This document shows positions 53,726-61,983 of a DNA stretch of 64,000 bases, piece by piece. The notes beneath the pieces were generated by a model. The model saw only the letters and a list, made by a program, of their open reading frames with translations. It had not been told where the DNA came from and made no database searches. Within the stretch, counting starts at the first letter, position 1; each line of letters opens with the position of its first letter. Location of the stretch: NCBI RefSeq assembly GCF_030866805.1, contig NZ_CP133019.1, forward strand, positions 3,410,001 to 3,474,000, given 5' to 3'. Made by a program: the position numbers and the translations under genes. Source of the DNA: Microbacterium terrisoli (lineage in GTDB: Bacteria > Actinomycetota > Actinomycetes > Actinomycetales > Microbacteriaceae).

Positions 53726-54136
53726 TCAGCCGTCGTTCTGCTGCAGGCGCGCCTCGGCGATGGTCGGCTCGAACAGCTCGACCGGGTTGCCCGAGGGGTC
53801 TTCGGCCAGGATCTGCCGCCCACCCACCCCGGTGACGATGTCATTGCGAAAGTGCACTCCAGCCGCCTGCAGTTCGTGCACGAGCGCGTCGAGGTCGTCG
53901 ACCTCGAGCGCGAACCGATTCCAGCCGCCGGGCTGCGGCACCGTGCCGTCGGGCATCGCCTGCCCGCCGCCGCCCTGCGCGCTCGGCGCACTCAGGGTCA
54001 GACGCAGGTCACCGCGGGTGAGCATCGCGAACGACGGGGCCGGATGCATCACCTCGGTGAACCCGAGCCGACCCACATAGAACGCGATGGCCGCACTGAC
54101 GTCATCAACGATGTACCGCACACTCACTGTCGCCAT
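53726..54136 (-). CDS. VOC-superfamily (glyoxalase/bleomycin resistance-like) protein
   Basis: A 136-residue single-domain VOC protein: VSVRYIVDDVSAAIAFYVGR, LGFTEVMHPAPSFAMLTRGD, NRFALEVDDLDALVHELQAA, VGGRQILAEDPSGNPVELFE. Members include glyoxalases, fosfomycin or bleomycin resistance proteins and many of unknown role. The strong GGAGG seven bases before the ATG at 54136 fixes the start. It is a single gene, convergent with the amidase and divergent from the toxin-antitoxin pair. Confidence 0.85.
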   Translation of the reverse strand: MATVSVRYIVDDVSAAIAFYVGRLGFTEVMHPAPSFAMLTRGDLRLTLSAPSAQGGGGQAMPDGTVPQPGGWNRFALEVDDLDALVHELQAAGVHFRNDIVTGVGGRQILAEDPSGNPVELFEPTIAEARLQQNDG

Positions 54137-54212
54137 GAGCAACCTCCTCCGCGCTCGCGCGGGTGCCGTTCTCGCTCAGAGTACGCCGGACTGATACCAG
54201 GTCTTCGTCGGT

Positions 54213-54225
54213 ATACTCAAAGTAT
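54213..54225. promoter_or_regulatory. Toxin-antitoxin promoter and autoregulatory palindrome
   Basis: ATACTCAAAGTAT is a 5+3+5 palindrome that overlaps the -10 box TATACT (54212-54217) and the antitoxin ATG (54224), so the message is leaderless. A further inverted repeat, ATACC/GGTAT, brackets the upstream side (54194-54198, 54210-54214). This is the usual place for antitoxin binding. Confidence 0.55.
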
Positions 54226-54463
54226 GACCACGACGATCAAGGTCAGCGATGAACTCCGTGACCGGCTGAAGGCACAGGCATCCCGTGCCGGACTCACGCT
54301 CGGCGCCCACTTGGCGGTCCTGGCCGATCTTGCGGACCGGGCAGATCGGCTCGCAGCAGCCAAGCGAGCGATGGCTGCCGCTCCCGCAGACACCGTCGAC
54401 GACTACCGTGCAGAGACCCGCCAATGGGAGTCAGCAGAGCTGACCGACGCCACACATGCCTGA
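54224..54463 (+). CDS. Antitoxin of a MazEF-type pair (ribbon-helix-helix-like)
   Basis: A 79-residue protein beginning MTTTIKVSDELRDRLKAQAS then RAGLTLGAHLAVLADLAD, a ribbon-helix-helix DNA-binding start, followed by an acidic tail (DTVDDYRAETRQWESAEL) that would wrap the toxin. Its end overlaps the toxin gene by eight bases. It should neutralise the MazF-like toxin and repress the shared promoter. Confidence 0.85.
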   Translation: MTTTIKVSDELRDRLKAQASRAGLTLGAHLAVLADLADRADRLAAAKRAMAAAPADTVDDYRAETRQWESAELTDATHA

Positions 54464-54800
54464 CCTCCGACTGGCGCCCGGGACGGTCGCGTGGGCGAGC
54501 CTGGATCCGATCCGCGGACGCGAGCAAGGCGGTCATCGTCCAGTGCTCGTGATCTCATCTGCCGGTCACCTCGACGCAGCGACGACACTCGCCATCGTGC
54601 TCCCGATCACCACGGTCGACCGCGGCTGGCCCAACCACGTCGCAGTGACGGGGCCGTCCGGCCTCGACCGCGCATCGTGGATCATGACGGAGCAACCGCG
54701 AACCCTCAGCCGCGATCGCCTCACGGGCACGGCGGGGCACATCGACGCCGGATGTCTCAGCCTGGTGCGCACCTGGCTCGGTGATTTCCTCGACCTGTGA
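54456..54800 (+). CDS. mazF: MazF/PemK-family mRNA interferase toxin
   Basis: A 114-residue MazF-fold toxin. It has LAPGTVAWASLDPIRGREQG then GHRPVLVISSAGHLDAATTL (the conserved RPVLVIS strand), IVLPITTVDRGWPNHVAV, SWIMTEQPRTLSRDRLTG and LVRTWLGDFLDL. MazF proteins cut mRNA at short sequences and stop growth. The gene overlaps the antitoxin gene and is followed by a hairpin. All family landmarks are present, so the toxin is probably active. Confidence 0.9.
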   Translation: MPDLRLAPGTVAWASLDPIRGREQGGHRPVLVISSAGHLDAATTLAIVLPITTVDRGWPNHVAVTGPSGLDRASWIMTEQPRTLSRDRLTGTAGHIDAGCLSLVRTWLGDFLDL

Positions 54801-54828
54801 CCGACGCGCGGGCGACCGGGCGGCTCGT

Positions 54829-54849
54829 GGCCCCGGTATCACCGGGGCC
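54829..54849. terminator. Hairpin after the toxin gene
   Basis: A 9-bp perfect GC stem with a 3-base loop lies 28 bases after the toxin stop and before the next gene at 54925. No U tract follows. It may end the toxin-antitoxin transcript. Confidence 0.4.
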
Positions 54850-54924
54850 GCGGCATCCTCTTCTCTGTATCCGGTGCGATGGCACCCGACGGGTGCCGGG
54901 ACCCGGAGACGTGAAGGGCGCATC

Positions 54925-55413
54925 ATGGCTCTCAACAAGTACCTCATCGCAATCCTGGCGCGGCTCAACCCGCAGATCTGGGAGATCGTCGACGGCGGAC
55001 CGGGTGGCTACCTGCACGGGGCAGGCAGCCACCGTGGCGGCCTGGTGTCACTGAACCCGCAGCCGCTGCCGCCGGTCGACGGCATCTCGCTCGGCCTGCG
55101 ATACGGGGCGGGCGTCGGCGTCGAACTCGTGCGCACCGCGAGCACAGCGCACGTGCTGAACGTGGCGTTCGAGCCCGGCGACGACATCTGCCCGCCGCCG
55201 CGCAAGCACCCGCCGATTCCATGGCCGTTTCCGCCCGAGCCGTATCCGTGGCGCGAGGCCGACTTCGAGCAGAACTACGCCGCCGGGCTCGCGTTCGCCC
55301 TCGAGGCCACCGCCGAGGCGTGGGCCTCGCTCAAGGGCGCTTCGGTGCTCGAGCGCGTGCACGACGTGGCGCTGAAGACCGCGATGGCAGGCGAGGAGCG
55401 CACCGGGGCGTGA
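54925..55413 (+). CDS. Hypothetical protein with an NPQPLPP motif
   Basis: A 162-residue protein with the striking SLNPQPLPPVDGISLGLRYG segment (about residues 46-65), a motif that recurs in otherwise unrelated uncharacterised proteins, and a proline-rich centre (CPPPRKHPPIPWPFPPEPYP). The flanks look helical (LNKYLIAILARLNPQIWEIV; FALEATAEAWASLKGASVLE). No signal peptide or membrane segment is visible. The start at 54925 directly precedes the first helix. A hairpin follows the stop. I cannot assign a function. Confidence 0.65.
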   Translation: MALNKYLIAILARLNPQIWEIVDGGPGGYLHGAGSHRGGLVSLNPQPLPPVDGISLGLRYGAGVGVELVRTASTAHVLNVAFEPGDDICPPPRKHPPIPWPFPPEPYPWREADFEQNYAAGLAFALEATAEAWASLKGASVLERVHDVALKTAMAGEERTGA

Positions 55414-55423
55414 TCAGGCAGTC

Positions 55424-55454
55424 GGGGGATGCCGGCGGTTTGGCGGCATCCCCC
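55424..55454. terminator. Terminator-like hairpin after the NPQPLPP gene
   Basis: GGGGGATGCCG and CGGCATCCCCC form a perfect 11-bp stem with a 9-base loop, starting 11 bases after the stop codon. No U tract follows. Confidence 0.6.
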
Positions 55455-55516
55455 GTCAGCGTGTTCAACACCAGGAGCGGCGCCGTGGATCACGGTTTCG
55501 TCACCGGGGAGAATTA

Positions 55517-55532
55517 TTGAATGACAATTCAA
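55517..55532. promoter_or_regulatory. TetR-type operator TTGAATGACAATTCAA
   Basis: A 6+4+6 palindrome lies about 90 bases before the transporter operon. The same sequence with two central changes (TTGAATGACGGTTCAA) occurs at 62605-62620 before the aminotransferase. The TetR gene between them is the likely binder. Confidence 0.65.
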
Positions 55533-55623
55533 CGGCCGTGAGGTAGCGTTCGATCCATCAGTTCTCGAAGCGAACGATCGCCTGGCTCCCGCCCGCGTCA
55601 GGCTGATGCGAAGGAGCACCCGC

Positions 55624-57267
55624 ATGAGCACGCCCACACGCGTGAAGCACCTCACCAAACGCGCTCTGATCGCGCTGACGATCGGCGTGACGGCATCGAT
55701 GGCCCTCGCGGCCTGCACGCCGGCGCCGACCGCGACGCAGGCCACGATCGACTCCTCGAACGTGGCGCTCGAGAACACCGGCGCTGAAGTCGACCAGGTC
55801 ACCGTGGCATTACCCGGCTCGCTGTCGAACCTCTACCCCGGCATCGAAGACGGCATCCTGAACTACAACGTCATCGCGTCGGTGCAAGAGGGCCTGGTCG
55901 GCCGTGACGCGTCGGGCAAGATGGTCGGGGCTCTCGCCACCAGCTGGACGACGCCGGATGCCACGACCTACGTGTTCGAGCTGCGCAAAGACGCGAAGTT
56001 CCAGAACGGCGACCCGGTCACGGCTGACGACGTCGCGTTCAGCATCAAAGAAGCGGCCGACGCCAAGGCATCCCCCGGCACGTATTACTACCTGCAGAAC
56101 ATGGCCTCCGTCGCGGTGACCGGCCCCGAAGAGGTGACGGTAAAGACCAAGCACGCCGATGCCGGGTTCCTCGTGAACATGTCGATCGCCGGAGCCATCG
56201 CCGTCACGCAGAAGAAGTTCTGGCAGGCACACAACGGCAAGATCGGCACGAGCCAGTCACTGATCATGGGCACCGGCCCCTACAAGGTGACCGAGTTCGT
56301 GCCCGACTCGCACGTCACGCTCGAACGCGTCGACACGTGGTGGGGCGGTGTGCCGAAGGTCAAGAAGATCGTGTTCCAGTTCATCCCCGACCAGAACACC
56401 CGGCTCGCCGCAGCGCAGAAGGGCGACGTCGACATCGCGCTGAACGTGCCGATCCCCCAGCTCAAGCAGTGGCAGGGCATCTCGAACTCCCGCATCGAGG
56501 CGGTCAACGACCTCTCGTACGTGGGCATGATCTTCGATCAGAAGGTCAAGCCGTTCGACGACATCAACGTGCGCAAGGCGATCTCGTACAGCATCGACCG
56601 CAACGCGATCGTGAAGAACCTGCTGCGCGGGCTCGGACAGCCCGCGTCGGCGATCATGACGCCCGAGTCGCTCGAGCCGGCCTACAGCGCCGACGCGGCC
56701 AAGAAGCTGCTGGGCACGCTTCCGCAGTATGACTTCGACATGGCCAAGGCCAAGGCCGCCCTGGCGGCGTCGTCGGTGCCGAACGGCTTCACCACCGAGC
56801 TGACCTATCCGAACACGGGCCCGCAGATCGGGCTTGCCGCCCAGGCCATCGCCGAGAGCCTGAAGACGATCGGCGTCACCGTCAAGGTGAGCGAGGTGCC
56901 CATCGAGCAGTGGCTGGCCACGATCGGCGACGGCAAGCACGGTCTGGGGTTCATGTGGTATTTCTCCACGACCGGTGACCCGTCCGAGATCAACAGCTAC
57001 CTCGTCGGGCCTGACAACCCGAACAACTTCACCGACCCGACCGCCGCCGACATCATCACGAAGTCCTCGGCGCAGACAGACCCGAAGACGCGCATCGACG
57101 ACCTGATGCAGCTTGAGAAGCTCAGCGCCGACAACGCCGTGAACGCGCCGATCTGGTGGGGCAAGTCGGTGACGTACTTCAGCAACAAGATCGGGATCGA
57201 CGCGTACAGCCCGTACACATTCGTGACCATGTGGGGATCGCAGCTGTTCGCGGCCAAGGTGAAATGA
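55624..57267 (+). CDS. ABC transporter substrate-binding lipoprotein (SBP family 5, DppA/OppA-like)
   Basis: A 547-residue solute-binding lipoprotein. The signal is basic, then hydrophobic, with the lipobox LAAC (Cys about 31). Family 5 landmarks follow: SNLYPGIEDGILNYNVIASV, EGLVGRDASGKMVGALATSW, YVFELRKDAKFQNGDPVTAD and DVAFSI, IMGTGPYKVTEFVP, INVRKAISYSIDRNAIVKNL. It captures peptides or similar amine-bearing solutes and hands them to the permeases. ATG at 55624 has GAAGGAG upstream. It heads an operon in which every following junction to 61946 overlaps by four bases. Confidence 0.92.
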   Translation: MSTPTRVKHLTKRALIALTIGVTASMALAACTPAPTATQATIDSSNVALENTGAEVDQVTVALPGSLSNLYPGIEDGILNYNVIASVQEGLVGRDASGKMVGALATSWTTPDATTYVFELRKDAKFQNGDPVTADDVAFSIKEAADAKASPGTYYYLQNMASVAVTGPEEVTVKTKHADAGFLVNMSIAGAIAVTQKKFWQAHNGKIGTSQSLIMGTGPYKVTEFVPDSHVTLERVDTWWGGVPKVKKIVFQFIPDQNTRLAAAQKGDVDIALNVPIPQLKQWQGISNSRIEAVNDLSYVGMIFDQKVKPFDDINVRKAISYSIDRNAIVKNLLRGLGQPASAIMTPESLEPAYSADAAKKLLGTLPQYDFDMAKAKAALAASSVPNGFTTELTYPNTGPQIGLAAQAIAESLKTIGVTVKVSEVPIEQWLATIGDGKHGLGFMWYFSTTGDPSEINSYLVGPDNPNNFTDPTAADIITKSSAQTDPKTRIDDLMQLEKLSADNAVNAPIWWGKSVTYFSNKIGIDAYSPYTFVTMWGSQLFAAKVK

Positions 57268-58235
57268 CCGGCCGGCAGTCGCTTCGGCTCGCGCAGACGA
57301 TCGCTCTGCGCCTGCTCGGGGTTGCCGTCATCCTCGCGATCATCTCGTTCCTGACGTTCGCGCTGATGTACCTGGCCCCGGGCGACCTGGTGAAGAACCT
57401 GTTGGGCAACCGGCCCAGCACGCCCGAGGCGATCGCGGCGATCCGCGCGCAGTACCACCTCGACGACCCGTTCATGGTTCAGTACTGGGACTGGCTCAGA
57501 GGCGTGCTGCACGGCGACCTGGGCGAGTCCATCAGGATGCAGCAGCCCGTCTCGCAGGTGCTGGCCGACCGCAGCAGCGTCACGATCATCCTCATCGTGC
57601 TGTCGTTCGTGATCGCCGTGGTCACCTCGATCCCGCTCGGCATCCTCAGCGCGACCCGGCGCGGCAGCGCTCTGGACCGCTTCGCAAGCGCCGTCACCCT
57701 CACCGGCCTGTCGGCGCCGAGCTTCGCGCTGGCGATCGTCGGCATCTACCTGTTCGCGATGCTGCTGCCGATCTTTCCCGCCTACGGCGCCGGCAGCGGG
57801 TTCGGCGACCAGCTCTACCATCTGCTGCTGCCGTCGATCGTGCTGGCCGCCGGCATCGGGGCGATCCTCATGAGGATGACGCGGGCCGCCGTCATCCGCG
57901 AACTCGACGGTGACGCGATCACCTTCGCGCGTGCCCGCGGCCTGCCGCAGAGCCTCGTGCAGCAGATTGCCCTGCGCGGGGCGCTGATCCCGATCGTGAC
58001 CAGTGCCGGTCTGATCCTCACGTTCATCATCGGCGGGACGATCATCGTCGAGACGGTCTTCGCCCTGCCCGGCATCGGCCAGCTGCTCGAGGAGTCAGTG
58101 CTGTTCAAAGACCTGCCGACCGTGCAGGCGCTCACCCTGCTGGTCGCTGCGGCGATCGGCATCGTCACAGTGATCGTCGATCTCAGCTATCTGCTGTTCG
58201 ATCCGCGGGTGCGGGCAAGGGAGCTGAGCCGGTGA
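57264..58235 (+). CDS. ABC transporter permease (DppB-like)
   Basis: A 323-residue inner-membrane permease with six hydrophobic segments. The DppB N-terminus is ALRLLGVAVILAIISFLTFA then LMYLAPGDLVKNLLGNRPS, and the ATPase-coupling EAA loop is DGDAITFARARGLPQSLVQQ. The late segment IIVETVFALPGIGQLLEESV is diagnostic for this family. ATG at 57264 overlaps the stop of the binding-protein gene. A GTG-type four-base overlap links it to the next permease. Confidence 0.93.
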   Translation: MTGRQSLRLAQTIALRLLGVAVILAIISFLTFALMYLAPGDLVKNLLGNRPSTPEAIAAIRAQYHLDDPFMVQYWDWLRGVLHGDLGESIRMQQPVSQVLADRSSVTIILIVLSFVIAVVTSIPLGILSATRRGSALDRFASAVTLTGLSAPSFALAIVGIYLFAMLLPIFPAYGAGSGFGDQLYHLLLPSIVLAAGIGAILMRMTRAAVIRELDGDAITFARARGLPQSLVQQIALRGALIPIVTSAGLILTFIIGGTIIVETVFALPGIGQLLEESVLFKDLPTVQALTLLVAAAIGIVTVIVDLSYLLFDPRVRARELSR

Positions 58236-59140
58236 CCCTCGAGAACGGCGCGCCCCCGCTGGAGGCCGATCCGCCCGCCACTCCCACCGAACGCATCGCG
58301 TCGGTGGGGCGGGCGCGCGTCCGCGCGCTCAAGCACCGCAGCTGGACGGTGGTCGTCTCGGCGGTGTTCCTCGTGCTGGTGGCCGCAACGGCGATCGCCT
58401 CGCCGTTCCTGCAGACGGCGGCCACCGCCCAGCACATCATGGACGCGATGCTGCCGCCGGGAACGATCGGGCACCCGCTGGGCACCGACGCACTGGGTCG
58501 CGACGTGCTGCTGTTCACACTGGCAGGCACGGGATCTGCGACCGTCGGCCCCGTCATCATTGCTGCGGGCTCGATGGCGCTCGCCATCATCTTCGGCACC
58601 ATCGCCGGCTATCTGCGCGGCACCGCCGACTGGATGATCGGCCGCATCGTCGACATTCTGCTGGCGCTGCCGGTCATGCTCGTCGCGCTCGTGGTGGCCG
58701 GTGTGTTCGGCGCCGGGTACTGGGTCACCGTCGCGATGCTGATCTTCTTGTTCTGCCCGTCCGACATCCGCATCGTGCGCGCCGGCGTGACCGAGCAGGC
58801 CCCTCGGCCCTACGTCGAAGCGGCGCAGATGCTCTCGCTGCCGCGCGCCACGATCATGTACCGGCACATCGTGCCGAACGTCTGGCCGCTGATCGTGACG
58901 AACTTCCTGCTCAACGTCGCGATCGCCCTGGTCACACTGTCGTCGCTGTCGTTCCTGGGCATCGGCGTCGCGCCGGGCACGCCCGACTGGGGGCGTCAGA
59001 TCTCGGACGGCCAGAACATCATGAGCGAGAACCCGGCGATGCTGGTCGTGCCGGCCCTGCTGATCGTGCTGGTCGCGATGGCCGTCAACGTGATGGGCGA
59101 CTGGCTCGATGACCGGCTGCGTGAGCGGGGGATGCAGTGA
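58232..59140 (+). CDS. ABC transporter permease (DppC-like)
   Basis: A 302-residue permease, partner of the DppB-like protein. It has the DppC hallmark GTIGHPLGTDALGRDVLLFT early in the protein, then GSMALAIIFGTIAGYLRGTA, an EAA loop (RPYVEAAQMLSLPRATIMYR) and a late SFLGIGVAPGTPDWGRQISD. It starts with GTG at 58232 inside the previous stop (GTGA), and the next gene starts the same way. Confidence 0.93.
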   Translation: MTLENGAPPLEADPPATPTERIASVGRARVRALKHRSWTVVVSAVFLVLVAATAIASPFLQTAATAQHIMDAMLPPGTIGHPLGTDALGRDVLLFTLAGTGSATVGPVIIAAGSMALAIIFGTIAGYLRGTADWMIGRIVDILLALPVMLVALVVAGVFGAGYWVTVAMLIFLFCPSDIRIVRAGVTEQAPRPYVEAAQMLSLPRATIMYRHIVPNVWPLIVTNFLLNVAIALVTLSSLSFLGIGVAPGTPDWGRQISDGQNIMSENPAMLVVPALLIVLVAMAVNVMGDWLDDRLRERGMQ

Positions 59141-60816
59141 CCCAGACCGACGTGACGGCCCCCGGCTTCACCGTGTCGGGTCTGTCGGTGCACGGCCCCG
59201 ACGGGGTCATCGTCGAGCCCCTCGACCTGACCGTGCCCCCCGGTCGCATGCTGGCGATCATCGGCGAATCCGGGTCGGGCAAGTCGATGACCGCTCGTGC
59301 GATCACCGGCCTGCTGCCGCGCGGAGTGACCGCCGAGGGACAGGCTGTCGTCGGCGACTTCTCGTACTCTCTCGCCCAGCGCAGCGAGAGCGCCTGGTCG
59401 CGGGTGCGCGGCAGGCGTGCCGCCCTGCTGCTGCAAGACCCGTTCACGAGCCTGAGCCCTCTGTACCGGTGCGGCGACCAGATCCGCTGGACGATCCAGG
59501 CGCAGGCCCAGGCAGCCGGCAGCGCGCGACCGAACGGCCGCGCCCTGCGCGACGAGGTCGCACGGCGCCTGGACGAAGTGCATCTGCTCGCGCGGGTCGC
59601 GGCGCAATATCCGTTCGAGCTGTCGGGCGGCATGCGGCAGCGGGTCGCGATCGCCGCGGCCCTTGCCGCCTCACCCGAGCTGCTGATCGCCGACGAGCCC
59701 ACGACCGCCCTGGATGCCAGCACCCAGGGCGAGGTGCTCGACCTGCTGCGCGAACTGCAGCTCGCACACAAGATGAGCCTCATCCTGATCAGCCACGATC
59801 TGGGAGTGGTCGGCGGCCGGGCCGACGACGTGCTCGTGATGCGCCGCGGCGAGATCGTCGAGCGCGGGTCGGCCGAGCAGGTGCTGAACCACCCCGCCCA
59901 CGAGTACACGCGCGCACTGATCGACGCGAACCCCGCCCTGGCGGACCCGATCCCCCCGCTCGCGACGCCCGACGCGGTGCTGCTGGCGGCCGCGGGGATC
60001 TCCAAGAGCTTCGGCTCGACCGCGGCCGTGGTCGACGCCAGCGTTGACGTCGCACCCGGCGAAGTGGTCGCGATCGTGGGCGAGTCCGGCTCGGGCAAGT
60101 CGACGCTGGCCCGCTGCATCGCGGGACTTGAAACGCCCGATCACGGCAGCGTCGAACTCGCCGGGCAGACGCTGTCGGCGTCGCGCCGGGGCCGATCGCC
60201 GGGGCAGATCCAGATCGTCTTCCAAGACCCGTACTCGACGCTGAACCCCGCCTTCACCGTGGATGCATCGCTCACCGAGGCGGTGCGGGCCGGCGGCACG
60301 AGCCAGGGCAAGGATGTCGCGGCCCGCGTGGGCGAGCTGCTGAGTCTGGTGGGGCTCGACCCGGGGCTGCGCACCCGCCGCCCGGCGCAGCTGTCGGGCG
60401 GGCAGCGCCAACGGGTGGCGATCGCCCGCGCCCTGGCCCCGAACCCGCAGGTGCTCATCTGCGACGAGAGCGTGTCGGCGCTGGATGTCTCGGTGCAGGC
60501 GCAGATCCTCGCACTGCTCGATCACCTGCGCGACACCCTGAACCTCGCGATGCTGTTCATCACGCACGATCTCGGCGTCGTGGCACGCATCGCCAACCGC
60601 GTCGTGGTGCTGCGCGACGGGCGCATCGTCGAACGCGGCACCACCGAGCACGTGCTGACCGCGCCCGATCACCCGTACACGCAGATGCTGCTGGCCGCCG
60701 CGCAGCGCGACAGCATGAGTCGGCCCGATGCCGACGGCAGCGGCGACACTGAGCGTGGCGGCGACGGTGAGCGCGGCGGCGACGGCCACCGCACCAAGAC
60801 AGGAGAACCGGCATGA
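59137..60816 (+). CDS. ABC transporter ATPase with two fused nucleotide-binding domains (DppD-DppF-like)
   Basis: A 559-residue fusion of the two ATPases that are separate in classical Dpp/Opp systems. Domain 1 has Walker A IGESGSGKSMTARAI (about 42-56), signature LSGGMRQRVAIAAAL (about 162) and Walker B LLIADEPTTALD. Domain 2 has VGESGSGKSTLARCI (about 314-328), LSGGQRQRVAIARAL (about 418) and VLICDESVSALDVS, with Ser instead of the usual Pro/Thr pair after DE. The HPAHEYTRALIDANP segment ends domain 1. A Gly/Asp/Glu/Arg repeat tail (GDTERGGDGERGGDGHR) is encoded by slippage-prone DNA at about 60740-60790. Confidence 0.93.
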   Translation: MTQTDVTAPGFTVSGLSVHGPDGVIVEPLDLTVPPGRMLAIIGESGSGKSMTARAITGLLPRGVTAEGQAVVGDFSYSLAQRSESAWSRVRGRRAALLLQDPFTSLSPLYRCGDQIRWTIQAQAQAAGSARPNGRALRDEVARRLDEVHLLARVAAQYPFELSGGMRQRVAIAAALAASPELLIADEPTTALDASTQGEVLDLLRELQLAHKMSLILISHDLGVVGGRADDVLVMRRGEIVERGSAEQVLNHPAHEYTRALIDANPALADPIPPLATPDAVLLAAAGISKSFGSTAAVVDASVDVAPGEVVAIVGESGSGKSTLARCIAGLETPDHGSVELAGQTLSASRRGRSPGQIQIVFQDPYSTLNPAFTVDASLTEAVRAGGTSQGKDVAARVGELLSLVGLDPGLRTRRPAQLSGGQRQRVAIARALAPNPQVLICDESVSALDVSVQAQILALLDHLRDTLNLAMLFITHDLGVVARIANRVVVLRDGRIVERGTTEHVLTAPDHPYTQMLLAAAQRDSMSRPDADGSGDTERGGDGERGGDGHRTKTGEPA

Positions 60817-61946
60817 CCATCGAGCACACTCCCGGCGCCCGGCTGCCCGAGGGGCTGTCGGCGTCTGCGGCCGGCGCCGCGCGCTGGGCCTCGGTGCGCG
60901 AGTTCTGGATGCCGGTGACCACCGTGGTCCGCGATGATGACGGCGTCGTCATCGGCGCGGCGCTGACGATGGCCCGCCCGGGCACCGCGTACCGCAAGAT
61001 CGTCGACGTCGTCGCCGAGACCGCCGATGCTTTCGCCGAGGTCGTGCGCGCCGTGGTCTCGCTGGCCGCCGGCGACACCCGGCCGGAGGGAATCGACATC
61101 CACCCCGCCGTCGTCGTGCACGTCGAAGAGCACGAGAGCTTGGATGACGCGCGCACGCACGCTCTGCACGACCTGGGGTTCGAACGCCAGGCCGGCCCTG
61201 TGCCCTCGGTGCCCAGCACCCTGATCGACACGCCGGCTGGGGTGCGGGTCTGGTCGCGGTGGGCGACGAGGGCGCCGGGCCGCGTCATCCCGTATTACGG
61301 CCAGACCACCGAAGTGACGTGCGGCGCGGTCACAGCCCTGGGCGCGATGCACGCGAGCGGGCACGGCGCGTTCGCTGCCGACCGTGACGACAATCATTCG
61401 ATCGAGCTGGCGTTCTGGCGCCAGGCGACGAACCTGCCCGCGTGCGAGCCGGTGGGGCTGGCCGTGGCGACCCGCGAAGCGCTGCGGGATGCCGCGACCT
61501 CGCCACGGGTCGTCATCAGCACCGACCAGCCCGTGCTGCTGGAGGAGTACCGCGACCGGCCCGGCGAGCGCGCCCTGCGCGAAGATCTGCAGGCCGAGGG
61601 CCGTCGGCGCGCGCAGCTGCTCGGCGTGCCGGTCGAGCACCGGTGGGCAACGGTGGACGAGATCGCCGAACGGGTCGCCGCCGGCACGCCTGTCGGCATC
61701 CTGATCGATCTGACCGCGCTGATCGACGACCCATCGCCGCACTGGATCTTGGCGTACGACGTGATCGACGGCAACATCATCGTCTCGGACCCCTGGGTCG
61801 ACGCGGAGAACGCCGAGACCTGGGCTGACACTTTCGCGCTGCCGCTGCCGCCGGCGACCCTGGATCTGGTCGCCCGCTGGGGCGAGCCGGCCTACCGCGG
61901 GGTCGTCGTGTTCGCGCCGCGGGAGGCCGGTGCGGCCCAGGCATGA
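60813..61946 (+). CDS. Peptidase C39-like family protein
   Basis: A 377-residue protein. The C-terminal half is a C39/papain-like fold: the Gln-Cys region VIPYYGQTTEVTCGAVTALG (nucleophile Cys about 171), the His in DDPSPHWILAYDVIDG, and IIVSDPWVDAENAETWAD. The N-terminal about 120 residues (REFWMPVTTVVRDDDGVVIG, VVVHVEEHESLDDARTHALH) resemble a GNAT-like or unassigned alpha/beta domain. It is coupled by a four-base overlap to the ABC ATPase, so it is likely cytoplasmic and acts on the imported peptide or conjugate. Its exact reaction, peptidase or amide-bond transfer, is unknown. Confidence 0.78.
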   Translation: MTIEHTPGARLPEGLSASAAGAARWASVREFWMPVTTVVRDDDGVVIGAALTMARPGTAYRKIVDVVAETADAFAEVVRAVVSLAAGDTRPEGIDIHPAVVVHVEEHESLDDARTHALHDLGFERQAGPVPSVPSTLIDTPAGVRVWSRWATRAPGRVIPYYGQTTEVTCGAVTALGAMHASGHGAFAADRDDNHSIELAFWRQATNLPACEPVGLAVATREALRDAATSPRVVISTDQPVLLEEYRDRPGERALREDLQAEGRRRAQLLGVPVEHRWATVDEIAERVAAGTPVGILIDLTALIDDPSPHWILAYDVIDGNIIVSDPWVDAENAETWADTFALPLPPATLDLVARWGEPAYRGVVVFAPREAGAAQA

Positions 61947-61983
61947 CGACCAGACTCCCCCACCTCGCACCGGAAGGAGCCCC

